A DNA stretch of 53,937 bases, taken from the NCBI GenBank assembly GCA_015065725.1, contig SVPV01000013.1:1-53937 (forward strand), in the 5' to 3' direction. The notes below the pieces were generated by a model. It had not been told where the DNA came from, did not search any database, and saw only the letters and a list, made by a program, of their open reading frames with translations. The DNA is from Oscillospiraceae bacterium (GTDB lineage Bacteria > Bacillota > Clostridia > Oscillospirales > Acutalibacteraceae). The position numbers and the translations under genes were made by a program. This document shows positions 24,176-32,681 of the stretch, one piece after another. Position 1 is the first letter of the stretch, and every line of letters starts with the position of its first letter.

Positions 24176-25488
24176 TACTTGTTACCCTCCTTATTAGTTT
24201 TTTGAAATTCAAGAAGTTCTAACTTTGCAAGTTTATTATTTTGAACTATGGGAAGCTTTGCAGGGCAAACGTATGAACAACAACCACACTCCATACAAAG
24301 TGTAATGCCGGTTTTTTCAAGAGCTTCCATATCCTTATTACGCAGAGCCTTTGCCGCAAGTGGCGGATTAATGCCAAACGGACAATGATTAGCACAGGAA
24401 CCGCAGCTAATACAAGCTGTGGATTTTGGATAAAGAGAATCTTTTTTGTTAAATGCTAAGATTGCATTTGTATTTTTAATTACAGGCAAATCGAGTGACG
24501 GAACACTTATACCCATCATAGGACCGCCGTAAAGCACCTTGTGAGGTTCTTCCTTAAAGCCGCCCGCAAACTCAAACACCTCAGAAAGAGCAGTACCTAT
24601 CGGTACTATAACATTCTTAGGCGAAGCTATCGCACTGCCGTCAACAGTAACACATTTATGGGTAAGGGGAATACCTGTTTTAAGAAACGCACCGATTTCT
24701 GCTATTGTTGTAGAATTTGAAACAACACAACCAACATCAATCGGTAGTTTACCCTCCATAATAGTTCTGCCTGTGGTATGATAAACAAGTACTTTTTCGC
24801 CGCCCTGTGGGTACATTGATTTTAAAACCTTAACGGTTACACCGTCGATATCTTGAGCCAACTTTTTCATAACGCTAATGGCTTTAGGCTTATTTTTTTC
24901 AATACCTATTATTACATTCTTAATATCAAAGAATTTCATTAGTGCCTTTATCGCTAATGCTATATTTTCGCTTTTTTCGACCATTGTAATCGAATCGCTT
25001 GTGATATACGGCTCACATTCAGCACCGTTTATAATCAAATACTCAATAGGCTTATCTGTTGAATATTTTACATATGTCGGAAATCCTGCTCCGCCAAGAC
25101 CTACAATACCGCTTTCTTTCAGTGCATTCACAAAATCCTCGCGATTATTTATTTGCGGTGCTTTAATTTCGGGGTCGGGTGTGTTTTCACCGTCCGACTC
25201 TATAACTACAGCAGGTACATTATGTCCGCCAACTACAAGTATATCGGTAATTTTTGTAACGGTACCCGAAACGCTTGAATGAACATTTGAAGAAACAAAG
25301 CCGTCTTGAGTACCGATTTTAGTACCGACAAACACCTTATCACCCGCCTTTACACAAGGTACAGAGGGTTTACCTATATGCATAGACATAGGTATTGTAA
25401 CAGTCTTTGGTGAGTCCATTTTAAGAGCCGACATTTCTGCCGTATTTTTTCTGTGCGGAACGTGTACTCCGTTTAGTGAAAATAGCAT
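24175..25488 (-). CDS. rnfC: Rnf complex NADH-side subunit RnfC
   Basis: RnfC is the peripheral subunit that reduces NAD with electrons from ferredoxin. The 437-residue protein opens with GVHVPHRKNTA and has a Gly-rich nucleotide region GIVGLGGAGFPTYVKY, the NGAECEPYITSD segment, and two 4Fe-4S motifs near the C-terminus (CISCGSCANHCP and CMECGCCSYVCP). The start at 25488 is chosen because AAAGGTGG stands nine bases upstream. It is the first gene of the unit, just behind a perfect promoter. Confidence 0.97.
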   Translation of the reverse strand: MLFSLNGVHVPHRKNTAEMSALKMDSPKTVTIPMSMHIGKPSVPCVKAGDKVFVGTKIGTQDGFVSSNVHSSVSGTVTKITDILVVGGHNVPAVVIESDGENTPDPEIKAPQINNREDFVNALKESGIVGLGGAGFPTYVKYSTDKPIEYLIINGAECEPYITSDSITMVEKSENIALAIKALMKFFDIKNVIIGIEKNKPKAISVMKKLAQDIDGVTVKVLKSMYPQGGEKVLVYHTTGRTIMEGKLPIDVGCVVSNSTTIAEIGAFLKTGIPLTHKCVTVDGSAIASPKNVIVPIGTALSEVFEFAGGFKEEPHKVLYGGPMMGISVPSLDLPVIKNTNAILAFNKKDSLYPKSTACISCGSCANHCPFGINPPLAAKALRNKDMEALEKTGITLCMECGCCSYVCPAKLPIVQNNKLAKLELLEFQKTNKEGNK

Positions 25489-25546
25489 TTTATAAATCCA
25501 CCTTTTAATAAAAAAATCCAATAATAATATCATTTACCAAATATAT

Positions 25547-25575
25547 ATTATACATACGAATAAAACTACTGTCAA
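25547..25575 (-). promoter_or_regulatory. Perfect-consensus promoter of the Rnf operon
   Basis: On the minus strand, TTGACA (25570-25575), a 17-base spacer and TATAAT (25547-25552) match consensus fully. The start of rnfC is about 59 bases beyond. This implies strong constitutive expression of the ion pump. Confidence 0.92.
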
Positions 25576-25636
25576 CGATTTGGGCCCGTTTACTTTTTAA
25601 CAATGTTTGTTAAAAAAACTACTATTTTACTATCCT

Positions 25637-27400
25637 TTAGAGTGCCGAATACATTTCGTATAGCCCTGCATATATACCGCCTTTTGAAATCAGCTCATCG
25701 TGACTGCCCATTTCCTCAATGCCGTTTTCGGTAAGAACTAAAATACGGTCGGCATTTTTAATAGTAGTAAGTCTATGTGCTATTGTAAAGGTTGTTCTGC
25801 CCTTTGCTAATTTTTCAAGCGACCTTTGAACCAAACGCTCGCTTTCGTTATCAAGAGCACTTGTAGCCTCATCAAGAATTAAAACAGGCGGGTTTTTAAG
25901 GAATACCCTTGCTATTGAAATTCTCTGTTTTTGACCGCCCGAAAGCTTAACTCCACGCTCACCCACATAGGTATTATATCCATCGGCAAAATCAGATATA
26001 AATTCGTGTGCACCCGCAAGTCGTGCAGCTTCAATAACCTGCTCGTCTGTAGCCTCCTCCATACCGTAAGCAATATTTTCTCTTATACTGCCCGAGAAAA
26101 GATAAACATCCTGTGCTACTACACCTATATTTTCACGAAGTGATTTAAGAGTTATTGAATTAATAGGCTTTCCGTCAAGCAAAATTTCACCGCTTGATAC
26201 CTCATAAAAACGCGGTATTAATGAGCAAAGCGTAGTCTTACCGCCACCCGACGGACCTACTAAGGCAATACTCTCTCCTGATTTTACAGAAAGGTTTAGG
26301 TGTGTGATAACATCCTTAGAATCGCTTTCGTATCTGAAAGAAATATCGCGAAACTCTATATTACCCTCTACCCTACCTATATTCTCGGCGTCAGCAGCAT
26401 CGGTAATTTCAGGCTCGACATCCATAACTTCACAAAAACGTTCAATACCCGTCATACCACGCTGAAACTGCTCGGCAAATTCCACTATTCTTCTAATAGA
26501 GGTAAGCAGTGTAGTGACAAACATTAAATATGCAATATAGTCTGCCGCGTTTATTGAGCCGTTCATCATAAATAAGGCACCCGCAACCACAACCACTATA
26601 TACATTAGACCGTCAAAGAAACGTGTGGACGACTGAAATCCTGCCATATAATGATAAACTCGTCTCTTTATAGAAAGAAATCTCTGATTGCCCTTTTCAA
26701 ATTTTTTCTCCTCAAGCTTTTCTTTAGCAAAGGATTTTACAACACGAATACCTAAAAGGCTATCCTCGATTTGTGAATTAAGCTCACCCACCTGCACGCG
26801 TGATTCACGAAAACCCGCACGCATTTTACGGTTAAAGACCGAAAGCACCAAAATCATAGGAGGAATTACAGAAAAAACTATCAGCGTAAGAGGTACACTC
26901 ATAGTACACAAAATTGCAAACGAGCAACAGATTTTAATACCCGCAATAAAGAACTCTTCAGGACAGTGGTGGGCAAACTCTGTCACATCGAACAGGTCGC
27001 TAGTAATTCGTGACATAAGCGAGCCTACCTTGGCATTATCGTAATAAGAAAACGAAAGCTTTTGAAGATGCGAGAAAAAGTCACGTCGCATATCGGTTTC
27101 AATTTTACAGCCCATAATGTGACCTACCGATGCCATATAATAGTTAGCTACGGTATCCACCACACGTAAAGCAAGGTATAATATTCCAAGCCGTAGCACA
27201 ACGCCTACTGTAAGAGCCAAGCCCTCATCAGTAGCAGAATTAGTAATCTGCCTTACTATCATAGGTAAAATAAGCTCACAAACAGTAGTAAGCGATGCAC
27301 AAAAAAGGTCTAGCACCATAATCCATTTGTATTTTTTGTAATAGGGTAAAAAGCGTTTAATTAGGGTTGATACACCGTTGTTTTTAGATTGTTTTTTCAT
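25637..27400 (-). CDS. ABC exporter, fused permease and ATPase, 587 aa
   Basis: An N-terminal six-helix exporter domain (about 1-310) is joined to an ATP-binding domain with Walker A GPSGGGKTT, signature LSGGQKQR and Walker B VLILDEATSALD. It is a half-transporter that would work as a homodimer, since no partner gene is adjacent. The start at 27400 follows GGAG; a TTG 12 bases upstream overlaps that site and is less likely. The export substrate (lipid, drug or peptide) cannot be told from the sequence. Confidence 0.93.
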   Translation of the reverse strand: MKKQSKNNGVSTLIKRFLPYYKKYKWIMVLDLFCASLTTVCELILPMIVRQITNSATDEGLALTVGVVLRLGILYLALRVVDTVANYYMASVGHIMGCKIETDMRRDFFSHLQKLSFSYYDNAKVGSLMSRITSDLFDVTEFAHHCPEEFFIAGIKICCSFAILCTMSVPLTLIVFSVIPPMILVLSVFNRKMRAGFRESRVQVGELNSQIEDSLLGIRVVKSFAKEKLEEKKFEKGNQRFLSIKRRVYHYMAGFQSSTRFFDGLMYIVVVVAGALFMMNGSINAADYIAYLMFVTTLLTSIRRIVEFAEQFQRGMTGIERFCEVMDVEPEITDAADAENIGRVEGNIEFRDISFRYESDSKDVITHLNLSVKSGESIALVGPSGGGKTTLCSLIPRFYEVSSGEILLDGKPINSITLKSLRENIGVVAQDVYLFSGSIRENIAYGMEEATDEQVIEAARLAGAHEFISDFADGYNTYVGERGVKLSGGQKQRISIARVFLKNPPVLILDEATSALDNESERLVQRSLEKLAKGRTTFTIAHRLTTIKNADRILVLTENGIEEMGSHDELISKGGIYAGLYEMYSAL

Positions 27401-27537
27401 TATTTTCTCCAATTTTTTATATTTTCATAATAAATAAAATAATATACGAAAATTATAGCATAATTTTTCCTTTTTGTACAGTAAAAAGATATTGACAAAA
27501 CAAAGCCGTTATAATATTCTTAGTGAGAGGTGTTGTT

Positions 27538-27834
27538 ATGGTTAAACATATGATTATTTGGAAATTTAAGGAAGATTTAGAAGACACTCATAAGCTCGCA
27601 GAGGATATTAAGAATTCACTTGAAGGCTTAGTGAGTAAAATTGACGGACTTCTTACTATGAATATTATAATAGAAAAACTGCCATCGTCATCAGGTGACA
27701 TTATGATGGACTCTGCCTTTGAAGATGAGCAGGCATTAAAGGATTACCAAGTACACCCTCTACACCTAGAAATTGCAAACAATTTGGTAAGACCTTATAT
27801 GGAAACACGTCTTTGTGTAGACTATAAAATTTAA
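27538..27834 (+). CDS. Dabb-domain protein, 98 aa
   Basis: The protein is a single Dabb (dimeric alpha-beta barrel, stress-responsive A/B barrel) domain: it opens MVKHMIIWKFKED and ends with a PYMETRLCVDY strand. The family forms small dimers, and its members range from stress proteins to polyketide cyclases, so no exact role is assigned. The ATG at 27538 has GAGAGGTG before it. A TTGACA lies just upstream (27493-27498) but its best -10 box is weak. It stands alone between divergent and convergent neighbours. Confidence 0.85.
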   Translation: MVKHMIIWKFKEDLEDTHKLAEDIKNSLEGLVSKIDGLLTMNIIIEKLPSSSGDIMMDSAFEDEQALKDYQVHPLHLEIANNLVRPYMETRLCVDYKI

Positions 27835-27852
27835 AACGTTTTTTGTATAAAG

Positions 27853-27883
27853 AAAAGTGCGTGATTAAAAATCACGCACTTTT
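27853..27883. terminator. Bidirectional terminator
   Basis: A perfect 13-bp stem, AAAAGTGCGTGAT with ATCACGCACTTTT, encloses a 5-base loop. It lies between the convergent Dabb and acyltransferase-like genes. Confidence 0.92.
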
Positions 27884-27893
27884 AATATGTATT

Positions 27894-28736
27894 TTATAAT
27901 TCAGGGTCAGTTAAGACCTTCTCGGGCGGTGTCTCTAAAAGTTTAGGATTTTTCAAATATTTCTTAAGTTCCCTAAACGCCATAGAAAAATAAGCACCAC
28001 TGCATATTCTTTCATCCATTACAAGACCTATTGGAATACAACGTTCAAAAACGATATCGTCGCCCTTGCGTTTTGCAACTTCACGAAGATTTCCCATAGT
28101 CAGCACAAGACTTGTTGTACCAAACTCATAGCAATGATGATAAATATGATTAGTACGAATTGAAGCCAAATTAGAAACAACCATACTACTGTGGAACGGA
28201 GAGGCATCAATAATCGATTTTGGCAACAAACCGTGCTTATCCATAAATTTAAAAATCCCTACACCAATCGGTAACACACCTGGGAAACTAAGCAAAAACT
28301 TAATGATTTTTTCGGTTCCGTTCTTTTCGGGTGCTTCTCTGTTTTCAGTTACATATTTTTCAATAGTATCATGAACTTGAAATATAGTATAATCCGGCGA
28401 AAAATACATTTTAGACATAGTCTCTTGATTCATATCACCAGGTTTTAATACAACCATAGCTATACAAAATTCATTTCTGGTATATACCTTGCGATTAACA
28501 ACAAATCTGTTCAGTGCAGGATAACTCGCCGCAGTTCGAAGATACGCCGCAATTATAACATCCATATGGGACATGATAATTCCCTGTTTGCGTTTCTCAT
28601 TAATATAGCTCTGTATAGGATCAACAGGTATATCCAAAGTTATCATATTCATAGCGTCATATCGCTTATCCATTATGTAGGCTGCAACGGTATACATAGG
28701 GTCAGTATGCTTAAGTCTTTTTCCGTCTGCTCTCAT
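27894..28736 (-). CDS. Stand-alone E2-like acyltransferase domain, catalytic His lost, 280 aa
   Basis: The fold resembles the catalytic domain of 2-oxo acid dehydrogenase E2 or chloramphenicol acetyltransferase: SHMDVIIAAYLRTAASYPALNRF, a VVSNLASIRTNHIYHH segment and a LTMGNLRE strand. There are no lipoyl or peripheral-binding domains. The active-site motif, normally DHRxxDG, reads DERICSG at residues 241-247, so the catalytic His and the Asp are both gone. It is therefore probably not a normal acyltransferase; it may be a binding protein or use other residues. No dehydrogenase genes are nearby. Confidence 0.8.
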   Translation of the reverse strand: MRADGKRLKHTDPMYTVAAYIMDKRYDAMNMITLDIPVDPIQSYINEKRKQGIIMSHMDVIIAAYLRTAASYPALNRFVVNRKVYTRNEFCIAMVVLKPGDMNQETMSKMYFSPDYTIFQVHDTIEKYVTENREAPEKNGTEKIIKFLLSFPGVLPIGVGIFKFMDKHGLLPKSIIDASPFHSSMVVSNLASIRTNHIYHHCYEFGTTSLVLTMGNLREVAKRKGDDIVFERCIPIGLVMDERICSGAYFSMAFRELKKYLKNPKLLETPPEKVLTDPEL

Positions 28737-28855
28737 AAATATCCCCCAAAATACAATTATTAATTTATTTTACCACAAAAAGTTTAAAAAAACAACATTT
28801 TTTTAATAAACTGTTAACAAAACATTTTTTATTTAAAAATTCTTAATTCTTTTAG

Positions 28856-28884
28856 TTGACTTTTAAAATTAATTGTGATAATAT
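28856..28884 (+). promoter_or_regulatory. Promoter of the tRNA-Ser pair
   Basis: TTGACT (28856-28861), a 17-base spacer and TAATAT (28879-28884) lie 15 bases upstream of the first tRNA gene. Confidence 0.6.
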
Positions 28885-28899
28885 ATTATAGTCGCTTAT

Positions 28900-28986
28900 G
28901 GAGAGGTGTCCGAGCGGTTTAAGGAGCTGGTCTTGAAAACCAGTGACTCGCAAGAGCCAAGGGTTCGAATCCCTTCCTCTCCGCCA
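28900..28986 (+). tRNA. tRNA-Ser (anticodon UGA)
   Basis: The gene forms a full cloverleaf with a long variable arm as expected for serine, anticodon TGA at 28934-28936, acceptor stem GGAGAGG/CCTCTCC, the GGTTCGAATCC T-arm, and an encoded CCA. The second tRNA-Ser gene lies 44 bases downstream. Confidence 0.97.
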
Positions 28987-29030
28987 TTTTTTAAAAATTG
29001 CATATATGTATTAAAACAGTTCATCTATTT

Positions 29031-29121
29031 GGAGTAGTACTCAAGTTGGTGAAGAGGCGCCCCTGCTAAGGGCGTAGGTCGGGTAACCGGCGCGAGAGTT
29101 CGAATCTCTCCTACTCCGCCA
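29031..29121 (+). tRNA. tRNA-Ser (anticodon GCU)
   Basis: The gene has a serine-type long variable arm, anticodon GCT at 29065-29067, acceptor stem GGAGTAG/CTACTCC and an encoded CCA. Its 3' end from the T-loop onward is repeated exactly at 29272-29301, after a hairpin-rich segment. Confidence 0.97.
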
Positions 29122-29301
29122 AGAAAAAAGAAAATCGTACCGCATGGTATGGTTTTCTTTTTTTATTTAATTTGGAGAGATTCGAAAAGACCGATTCGGC
29201 TTAGCCGAATTGCGACCTTTCGGTGAACGGTTGCAAAGGTCGGGTGCGTGCCACAAGCGGTAGCGAGTGGGCGAATCTCTCCTACTCCGCCAAGAAAAAA
29301 G
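29101..29301 (+). repeat. tRNA-Ser 3'-end duplication enclosing a hairpin-rich segment (element A)
   Basis: A 30-base sequence covering the tRNA T-loop end, T-stem, acceptor stem, CCA and nine following bases occurs at 29101-29130 and again at 29272-29301, 171 bases apart. Between them lie a terminator, an inverted copy of the T-arm 3' half (29174-29186, 13 bases), a perfect hairpin ATTCGGCT/AGCCGAAT (29194-29210), the stem GACCTTT/AAAGGTC (29214-29241) and a CCAC/GTGG hairpin. No open frame of note is present. The layout resembles attL and attR flanking a very small tRNA-targeted element. Confidence 0.85.
29124..29165 (+). terminator. Intrinsic terminator after tRNA-Ser(GCU)
   Basis: A stem of more than 11 pairs, with two G-T pairs and a GCAT loop, runs into TTTTCTTTTTTT. 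It lies inside the element enclosed by the two copies of the tRNA 3' end. Confidence 0.75.
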
Positions 29302-29325
29302 CACTTGCATCTGCAAGTGCTTTTT
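29295..29325 (+). terminator. Second terminator downstream of the tRNA-Ser element
   Basis: The stem GCACTTGC/GCAAGTGC, with flanking A and T runs, directly follows the second copy of the tRNA end. It was probably the original terminator of the tRNA operon before the element arrived. Confidence 0.85.
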
Positions 29326-29327
29326 CA

Positions 29328-29390
29328 GTTATATTCGCCTTATGGAAAGTTATATTCGCTTCGCGAGTTTTGTTAGCGAATATAATATAA
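29328..29390. repeat. Palindromic repeat near the tRNA-Ser genes
   Basis: GTTATATTCGC occurs twice in direct orientation (29328-29338, 29349-29359). The second copy pairs with AGCGAATATAA (29375-29385) in an 11-bp perfect stem. With 29301-29445 it makes up the gene-free stretch before the pseudouridine synthase; I see nothing else in it. Confidence 0.65.
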
Positions 29391-29445
29391 CTTCTGCTAT
29401 CGGCAAAAATATCACTAAAAGCCATAAGTGTTGAAACACATATTT

Positions 29446-30108
29446 TTACAATTCAAGATTAAATTCTTGAAACGCAGGTGTGTTATCTGGCGTAGCGGAA
29501 AACTCACAGATTTCCTTAGTAATGGGGTGAGAAAATTTAATACAGCTTGCCCAAAGTGCTAAATTTTTAGAGTCATCGCGTCCGCCGTAGCGTTTATCAC
29601 CTAAAAGAGAATGACCACGTGAGGCAAACTGCACCCTAATTTGATGTGTTCTACCCGTTTTTAGCACTATACGCAAAAGTGAAAACTCACCGTCATCACG
29701 TACTATATGCGATATTTTTTCATAATAAAGCTCGGCTTCTTTTACACCTTTTCTAACACGTTTTACCACATAGGATTTATTTTTACTCTTATCCCTAAAC
29801 AAAAGGTCTTTAAGCACGGCACTATTAGGAGAAACATTATTATGAACTAGTGCTAAATATTCCTTCGAAAATCTGCCGTCTGTGATTTGATTAGATAAAT
29901 CTGCGGCGGCTTTTTTAGTTTTAGCAAAAACCATAAGTCCGCCCGTTTCCTTATCAAGTCGATGAACGGGAAAAATCGTTGACTCTAACATTTCTTCAAG
30001 AAGTGATACCATATTGTTTTTACCGCTTGAATCCGATTGTGAAATTATTCCTTGCGGTTTTACGCAGACAACTAAATCAGCATCATTGTAGAGTATTTTA
30101 ATATCCAA
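29446..30108 (-). CDS. RluA-family pseudouridine synthase, 220 aa
   Basis: The RluA-family core is clear: HRLDKETGGLMVFAKT with catalytic Asp52, the central RFSKEYLALVH strand, GRTHQIRVQFASRGHSLLGDKRYGG near the C-terminus. There is no N-terminal S4 RNA-binding domain, so this is the short form. It converts a uridine in rRNA or tRNA to pseudouridine; the target site is not predictable. Its 5' end overlaps the mgtE stop by 11 bases, so the two are co-transcribed. Confidence 0.93.
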   Translation of the reverse strand: MDIKILYNDADLVVCVKPQGIISQSDSSGKNNMVSLLEEMLESTIFPVHRLDKETGGLMVFAKTKKAAADLSNQITDGRFSKEYLALVHNNVSPNSAVLKDLLFRDKSKNKSYVVKRVRKGVKEAELYYEKISHIVRDDGEFSLLRIVLKTGRTHQIRVQFASRGHSLLGDKRYGGRDDSKNLALWASCIKFSHPITKEICEFSATPDNTPAFQEFNLEL

Positions 30109-31459
30109 TTAAAACACCTGCCACAACGAAGTAAATAAACAGTGACACCGCATCAAGTACAGTTGTTACAAGCGGACTTGCCATTACTGCGGGGTCCAAC
30201 TTTATTTTTTTTGCAACAATAGGCAATATTGAGCCAACAAGCTTTGCGACTATAACCGTAAAAAACAAGGTTATACAAACAGCAAACATCTCAGTAATTT
30301 CCCTACCGCTATCAAAATTATTCAAAAGCTTGTAATCTACAAAATAAAGCTTTAAAAGGTTCACAAGGCATAAAACTGCACCGCATACAATACCAACACA
30401 CAGTTCCTTCCAAACAACCTTAAATATATCCTTAAATTCGATGTCACCCAAAGAGAGTGCACGAATAACAGTAACTGAAGACTGACTACCCGAATTACCG
30501 CTTGTACCCATAAGCATTGGTATATAAGAAATAAGTGCAGGAAGCATAGTAAGCTTATTTTCGTAAGAAGAAATTATACCGCCCGTAATGGTTGCGGATA
30601 TCATTAAAAACAAAAGCCAAGGAATTCTTGACTTGAAAGTCTCAAAAACACCGGTTTTAAGATAGGAACGCTCACTAGGCAAAATAGCTGCCATCTTTTC
30701 AATATCTTCGGAAGCCTCTTCCTTTAGAACATCGATAGCATCATCGACTGTAACGATACCGACTAAACGGCTTTCTTTATCAACAATCGGCAACGCCAAA
30801 AAGTCGTATTTATCAAAAAGTCCTACAACTTCTTCCCTGTCATCGTAGGTATTAGCGTATATTACATTTGTATCCATAATATCGCCTATAAGATTTGTTT
30901 TTGGCGATAATAATAAATCCTTTACAGTAACGATGCCTAAAAGTCTGCGTCCTGCATCTATTACATAACAAGTGTATATTGTTTCAGAATCAAGACCTTT
31001 TTTTCTGATTTTATCAAAAGCATCTTCTACCGTCATATTGATTTTTAAATCAATATACTCGGTGGTCATAATACTTCCTGCACTGTCCTCAGGATATGCC
31101 AAAAGCTGATTTATAAGTGCCCTTGTTTTTTTATCAGTTTGATTTAAAATACGCTTTGCAACAGAGGCAGGCATTTCGTCAATAACGTCAACCGTATCAT
31201 CCATAAAAAGCCTATCCATAACTTCTTTAAGCTCTTTATCGCTAAAAGCAGTAATTAGTGTTTGTTGCATATCGCTGTCCATTTCAACAAAGGTTTCGGC
31301 AGCAAGCTCTTTTGGCAAAATTCTAAAAGCCACCGTAAGCTCGCTTTCAGAAAACTCATTGAATATTTCTGCTATATCGGCAGGATTCATTTCGGATAAA
31401 ATTTCACGCAATCGCCCGTATTTTTTATCTTCCATAAGCTCTAAAATTTGTTTTTCCAA
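30098..31459 (-). CDS. mgtE: Magnesium transporter MgtE
   Basis: The 453-residue protein has the full MgtE layout: a cytoplasmic N domain (about 1-125), two CBS domains (about 130-250) that sense Mg2+, and five C-terminal membrane helices with the pore motif LMGTSGNSGSQSS. It imports Mg2+ or Co2+ and closes when internal Mg2+ is high. Only about 100 bases separate its start from the spoVAD stop, with a hairpin in between, which leaves no space for an M-box riboswitch. Confidence 0.96.
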   Translation of the reverse strand: MEKQILELMEDKKYGRLREILSEMNPADIAEIFNEFSESELTVAFRILPKELAAETFVEMDSDMQQTLITAFSDKELKEVMDRLFMDDTVDVIDEMPASVAKRILNQTDKKTRALINQLLAYPEDSAGSIMTTEYIDLKINMTVEDAFDKIRKKGLDSETIYTCYVIDAGRRLLGIVTVKDLLLSPKTNLIGDIMDTNVIYANTYDDREEVVGLFDKYDFLALPIVDKESRLVGIVTVDDAIDVLKEEASEDIEKMAAILPSERSYLKTGVFETFKSRIPWLLFLMISATITGGIISSYENKLTMLPALISYIPMLMGTSGNSGSQSSVTVIRALSLGDIEFKDIFKVVWKELCVGIVCGAVLCLVNLLKLYFVDYKLLNNFDSGREITEMFAVCITLFFTVIVAKLVGSILPIVAKKIKLDPAVMASPLVTTVLDAVSLFIYFVVAGVLIGY

Positions 31460-31490
31460 AACGCATCCTCCTTTTAAGTAACAAATACTA

Positions 31491-31519
31491 AGGCCCTCGT
31501 CCTTTCAAGACGAGGACCT
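31491..31519. terminator. Hairpin between spoVAD and mgtE
   Basis: An 11-bp stem with one mismatch-tolerant pair (AGGCCCTCGTC with GACGAGGACCT) and a 7-base loop lies just after the spoVAD stop. The T run is weak on the minus strand. Confidence 0.6.
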
Positions 31520-31544
31520 CTTTATTATTTTATCATTTTTTAAA

Positions 31545-32561
31545 TTACTTGTCAATTTTTTTAATATTAACAAGATGTGCTATTCCAGGTATACTCTCAC
31601 CCTGCATAGTTGAGGTCGGCGACATAAGTGCTCCTGTTGATACGAATAAAATATTATTAAAATCTCCGCTTTCAAACCTGTGCATTATAAAAGAACACAG
31701 TACCGATGCACTGCAGCCGCAACCCGAACCGCCCGCATGAACATCCTGTCCCTCTTTATCGTATATAAGCATACCGCAATCATTATGACGGCAACGTATA
31801 TCAATTTTTTCACGCTCAAGAAGCTCGTACAAAAGCTCTGTGCCTACATACCCTAAGTCACCCGTATAGATAATATCGTAATCATCAGGGCTAGTACCTG
31901 TATCAGAAAAATAATGCTTTAATGTTGCGGCTGCAGCAGGTGCCATTGCAGCACCCATATTATTAGCGTCAGTTATATTATAGTCCTCTATTTCACCTAT
32001 AGTGATTGCATTTATACACGGCAATTCGTAGCCCTCGCCTAACACAACCGCACCCGCACCCGTAACTGTCCACTGTGCTGTAGGCGTCCTTTGAGACCCG
32101 TATTCAAGTGGAAAGCGGTATTGTCTTTCTGCCGAACAAAAGTGTGATGAGGTAAGTGCTACGGCTCTTTTTGCACCGCCGCCATCAAGCATAATAGACG
32201 CCATAGACATACTAAGTGCCATTGTAGAGCAAGCTCCGTAAAGTCCCACAAAAGGAATACCAAGTTCACGAAGACCGAAAGAACTTCCAATACACTGATT
32301 TAACAAATCTCCTGCAAAAATACAATCAATATCTGTTTCCTTTAAACCGCTTTTCTTTATAGCAAGTCTTGCGGTATTGGTTTGCAGTCTACTTTCTGCC
32401 TTTTCAAATGTTTTTTCACCAAATCGACAATCTTCATCATAATCGTCAAACTCATCGCCAATAGGTCCTTCATGCTCTTTTTTTCCTACTATAGAGGCAT
32501 ATCCTATTATAGAAGGTTTATTTTTTAATAAAATTGTTCTTTTTCCTATTCTTACAGCCAT
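31545..32561 (-). CDS. spoVAD: Stage V sporulation protein AD
   Basis: The 338-residue thiolase-fold protein has the SpoVAD features SIIGYASIVGKKEHEGPIG, LYGACSTMALSMSMASIML and ALTSSHFCSAERQYRFPLEY. With SpoVAC and SpoVAE it moves dipicolinic acid into the forespore, and it binds that ligand itself. The ATG at 32561 follows GAGGTG; the frame is open 57 bases further but lacks a site. Its spoVAC and spoVAE partners are not beside it here. A CATACTA at 32588-32594 upstream, on the minus strand, fits a forespore (SigF/SigG) -10 box with a weak -35. Confidence 0.95.
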   Translation of the reverse strand: MAVRIGKRTILLKNKPSIIGYASIVGKKEHEGPIGDEFDDYDEDCRFGEKTFEKAESRLQTNTARLAIKKSGLKETDIDCIFAGDLLNQCIGSSFGLRELGIPFVGLYGACSTMALSMSMASIMLDGGGAKRAVALTSSHFCSAERQYRFPLEYGSQRTPTAQWTVTGAGAVVLGEGYELPCINAITIGEIEDYNITDANNMGAAMAPAAAATLKHYFSDTGTSPDDYDIIYTGDLGYVGTELLYELLEREKIDIRCRHNDCGMLIYDKEGQDVHAGGSGCGCSASVLCSFIMHRFESGDFNNILFVSTGALMSPTSTMQGESIPGIAHLVNIKKIDK

Positions 32562-32650
32562 AATTAACACCTCAAAAATATTTTTATTAGTATGCCCGAT
32601 AGAAAGCAAAAAGACCACAAAAACCTTTTTTGTTTTAATTTTCTATGTTT

Positions 32651-32681
32651 GTCATATTGTCCTAAAATTTTTCATACCATT
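32651..32681 (+). promoter_or_regulatory. Probable SigE promoter of spoIVA
   Basis: GTCATATT (32651-32658), a 14-base spacer and CATACCATT (32673-32681) closely match the mother-cell SigE consensus. The site is 36 bases upstream of spoIVA, a known SigE-regulon gene. Confidence 0.75.

Noticed and set aside
29040-29310. A second complete tRNA gene downstream of tRNA-Ser(GCU)
   Set aside because: Only the 3' end is repeated. No D-arm, anticodon arm or 5' acceptor strand precedes the copy.
31460-31544. M-box magnesium riboswitch before mgtE
   Set aside because: Only about 85 bases are available, too few for an M-box, and they hold just a terminator-like hairpin.
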